NCBI RefSeq assembly: GCF_003634105.1
Contig: NZ_RBIQ01000008.1
Coordinates: 124,001 to 188,000, forward strand
Source: Maribacter vaceletii
GTDB lineage: Bacteria; Bacteroidota; Bacteroidia; Flavobacteriales; Flavobacteriaceae
Length of the DNA: 64,000 nucleotides
Direction of reading: 5' to 3'
In this document: positions 62,264 to 64,000 of the stretch, one piece after another
How positions within the stretch are numbered: the stretch's first letter is position 1
Layout: the number at the start of each line of letters is the position of its first letter
Translations under genes and position numbers: made by a program
Notes under the pieces: model-generated
What the model was told of the DNA's origin: nothing
Database searches by the model: none
The model's input: the letters and a program-made list of their open reading frames with translations, nothing else

Positions 62264-63061
62264 ATGAAAAGATTAAAAAGAATACTACTTGTTATTGGTG
62301 TTTTATACATTGCAATTACTGCATTAGCATATTATAATCAAGACAAACTTGTTTTTATGCCTTCTAAAATGCCTATGAATCATGAATATGATTTTTGCCA
62401 ACCTTTTCAAGAATTTTGGTTAAATGCGGAAGATGGAGGGAAAATAAACGGAATCCATATTAAAAATAATTCTACCAAAGGTGTTGTACTTTATTTTCAT
62501 GGAAACTCAGGGAATTTATCTCATTTAGGACATGTTGCAAATATGATTTCTAAAAAAGGCTATGATATTATTATGATAGATTATAGAACCTTTGGAAAGA
62601 GTAGTGGAACTCTAACAGAAGAAGCTATTTATTCAGATTCAGATATGGTTTATACATATGCATTAGAAACCTATTCTGAAGATAAAATTATACTATACGG
62701 AAGGTCTTTTGGTACAGGAGTAGCTTCTGCATTAGCGGCAAAAAATAAACCTTGTAAACTTATTTTAGAATCTCCTTTTTATAGCGCAGTTAGTTTAGGT
62801 CAACATAGATTTCCGTTTTTACCAATAAATTGGTTATCTAAATTTAGATTCCCTTCTAATGAGTATATTAAAAAGAGTTCTTGTCCAATTTATATTTTCC
62901 ATGGAAAAGATGATCGTGTTATTCCTTTTTCTTCGAGTAAAAAATTATTTGATGAAATTAAAGGCAATAATAAAAAGTTTTATACCATAGAAAATGCAGG
63001 CCATAATTATTTACAAGATTATAAAACCTTTAAAATGGGATTAACAGAAGCTTTACCATAA
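62264..63061 (+). CDS. Alpha/beta hydrolase, ABHD13/BEM46-like
   Basis: 265 residues. N-terminal membrane anchor (about 5-24), then LVFMPSKMP, the oxyanion segment YFHGNSGNLSH, the nucleophile elbow YGRSFGTGVAS (Ser), the Asp in HGKDDRVIPF and a late His in ENAGHNYLQDY. Complete triad, so probably an active membrane-bound serine hydrolase facing the periplasm. Substrate unknown. Stops 2 bp before convergent cysM. Confidence 0.85.
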   Translation: MKRLKRILLVIGVLYIAITALAYYNQDKLVFMPSKMPMNHEYDFCQPFQEFWLNAEDGGKINGIHIKNNSTKGVVLYFHGNSGNLSHLGHVANMISKKGYDIIMIDYRTFGKSSGTLTEEAIYSDSDMVYTYALETYSEDKIILYGRSFGTGVASALAAKNKPCKLILESPFYSAVSLGQHRFPFLPINWLSKFRFPSNEYIKKSSCPIYIFHGKDDRVIPFSSSKKLFDEIKGNNKKFYTIENAGHNYLQDYKTFKMGLTEALP

Positions 63062-63063
63062 AA

Positions 63064-63948
63064 TTATCCAAATATATCTGAAGATAAATACCTATCTCCG
63101 CGATCACAAACAATAGAAACTATTACCCCTTTTTCTAAAGTTGCTGCTAATTGTATTGCTGCGTATGCAGCACCACCACTACTAACACCAGAAAAAACAC
63201 CTTCTTCTTTTGCTAGTTTAATTGTGGTTTGTGTAGCCTGTTCTTGATTAACTTCCATAACCTTATCTATTTTGGATGCATCAAATATTTTTGGTAAATA
63301 TTCTTTTGGCCATTTACGTATTCCAGGAATTTTTGCTCCGTCCATGGGTTGTACACCTACAATTGTAACATTTGGGTTTTGTTCTTTTAAAAAAGTTGAA
63401 GTTCCCATAATAGTTCCTGTGGTACCCATGGCAGATACAAAATGTGTTATTTCTCCTTCAGTATCTTTCCAAATTTCAGGACCTGTAGTTTTATAATGCG
63501 CTTTCCAATTATCATTATTTGCAAATTGGTTTAACATTACATATCCTTCATTTGCAACTTTTGCATCTGCATAATCTCTTGCTCCTTCAATACCTACATT
63601 TGCACTAGTAAGTGTAACCTTTGCACCATATGCGCGCATGGTTTGCACTCTTTCTTTAGTAGAGTTTTCTGGCATAACTAATTCTATATCTAAACCATAA
63701 ACACCAGCTATCATAGCTAAAGCAATACCAGTATTACCACTAGTAGCTTCTATAAGTTTATCGTCCTTTTTTATAGTACCTGTTTCTAACCCATTCTTTA
63801 TCATATTATAAGCTGCACGATCCTTTACACTACCTCCAGGGTTATGACCTTCTAACTTAAAAAATAATTTAACATTTGGGTTTTGGTTTAGCACTCGTGC
63901 TTCTACAAGTGGAGTATTACCTATTAAATCTAGAATTGTTTTAGACAT
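63064..63948 (-). CDS. cysM: Cysteine synthase B-type PLP enzyme
   Basis: 294 residues, fold-type II PLP enzyme. LIGNTPLVEARVL, PLP Lys in GGSVKDRAAYNM (about residue 42), EATSGNTGIALA, substrate loop, AMGTTGTIMG phosphate-binding loop and FSGVSSGGAAYA. Makes cysteine from O-acetylserine (or O-phosphoserine) and a sulfur donor. CysK and CysM are hard to separate by sequence alone; the MENSTKERVQTMRAYGA stretch favours CysM. ATG start at 63948. Confidence 0.9.
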   Translation of the reverse strand: MSKTILDLIGNTPLVEARVLNQNPNVKLFFKLEGHNPGGSVKDRAAYNMIKNGLETGTIKKDDKLIEATSGNTGIALAMIAGVYGLDIELVMPENSTKERVQTMRAYGAKVTLTSANVGIEGARDYADAKVANEGYVMLNQFANNDNWKAHYKTTGPEIWKDTEGEITHFVSAMGTTGTIMGTSTFLKEQNPNVTIVGVQPMDGAKIPGIRKWPKEYLPKIFDASKIDKVMEVNQEQATQTTIKLAKEEGVFSGVSSGGAAYAAIQLAATLEKGVIVSIVCDRGDRYLSSDIFG

Positions 63949-64000
63949 TTGGAAGTGTTTTTATTTTAATTTCGGGTGTGTGGTAAACCGTTGAATTTTC

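Noticed and set aside
1-64000. rRNA, tRNA, CRISPR, prophage, transposase
   Set aside because: I looked through all intergenic parts on both strands and saw no tRNA-like cloverleaf, no regular spacer array and no recognisable phage or transposase genes. No gap without a gene exceeds 300 bases.

Overview
The window is AT-rich, densely coding DNA from a member of the Flavobacteriaceae (Bacteroidota), probably marine. The evidence is the Bacteroidota promoter box TAnnTTTG upstream of many genes, the near absence of Shine-Dalgarno sequences, a fused LpxC-FabZ protein, a PorX-type response regulator of type IX secretion, bifunctional HisB and HisIE, frequent TTG starts, and several small protein families typical of flavobacteria. 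I saw no rRNA, tRNA, CRISPR array, prophage or complete insertion sequence. Most of the window is core metabolism.

Layout. 0-14.5 kb: a menaquinone locus (menI-menF-menD, menA, menC-CPBP protease-menE) mixed with a DUF2853 protein, a CvfB-like S1 protein, a coiled-coil SPOR-like protein and a LytTR regulator/TPR histidine kinase pair; menB and menH are not in the window. 14.5-25.5 kb: acyl-CoA carboxylase beta subunit, Gfo/Idh/MocA oxidoreductase, EttA, fumarase, small membrane and lipoprotein genes, TsaE and PorX. 25.6-32.6 kb: an envelope/housekeeping run (HD hydrolase, lpxD, lpxC-fabZ, lpxA, efp, a second lpxD-like gene, sucD). 32.7-39.8 kb: a secreted M16 peptidase, fabG, and a YbjQ / 41-residue membrane peptide / VWA / prohibitin group. 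39.9-48.7 kb: the complete his operon, headed by a leader-peptide attenuator and interrupted by two GNAT genes and a four-helix-bundle gene flanked by inverted repeats. 48.7-53.4 kb: an ECF sigma / anti-sigma operon with DUF4097, two tandem beta-barrel-like paralogues, a 47-residue ORF and a head-GIN lipoprotein. 53.5-64 kb: a VWA/MoxR pair, a polysaccharide deacetylase, an OmpR/EnvZ-type two-component system next to a duplicated-domain lipoprotein, membrane proteins, a TruA-family enzyme, an alpha/beta hydrolase and CysM.

The best material for a second look is regulatory. The his leader (39938-40056) encodes four His codons in five and has a terminator whose 5' arm can alternatively pair with the end of the leader ORF. 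Two sets of direct repeats with 20- and 21-bp period lie upstream of the TPR kinase, the geometry expected of LytTR sites. GCAACY-N17-TCT elements precede both the ECF sigma gene and a distant coiled-coil membrane gene. Four TATCAC boxes lie between the OmpR regulator and the divergent lipoprotein gene. The four-helix-bundle gene looks like a small mobile cassette, and a related palindrome lies elsewhere in the same operon. A REP-like double-hairpin repeat occurs at two loci, once supplying the stop codons of two convergent genes. All family assignments come from reading motifs; no database search was run.
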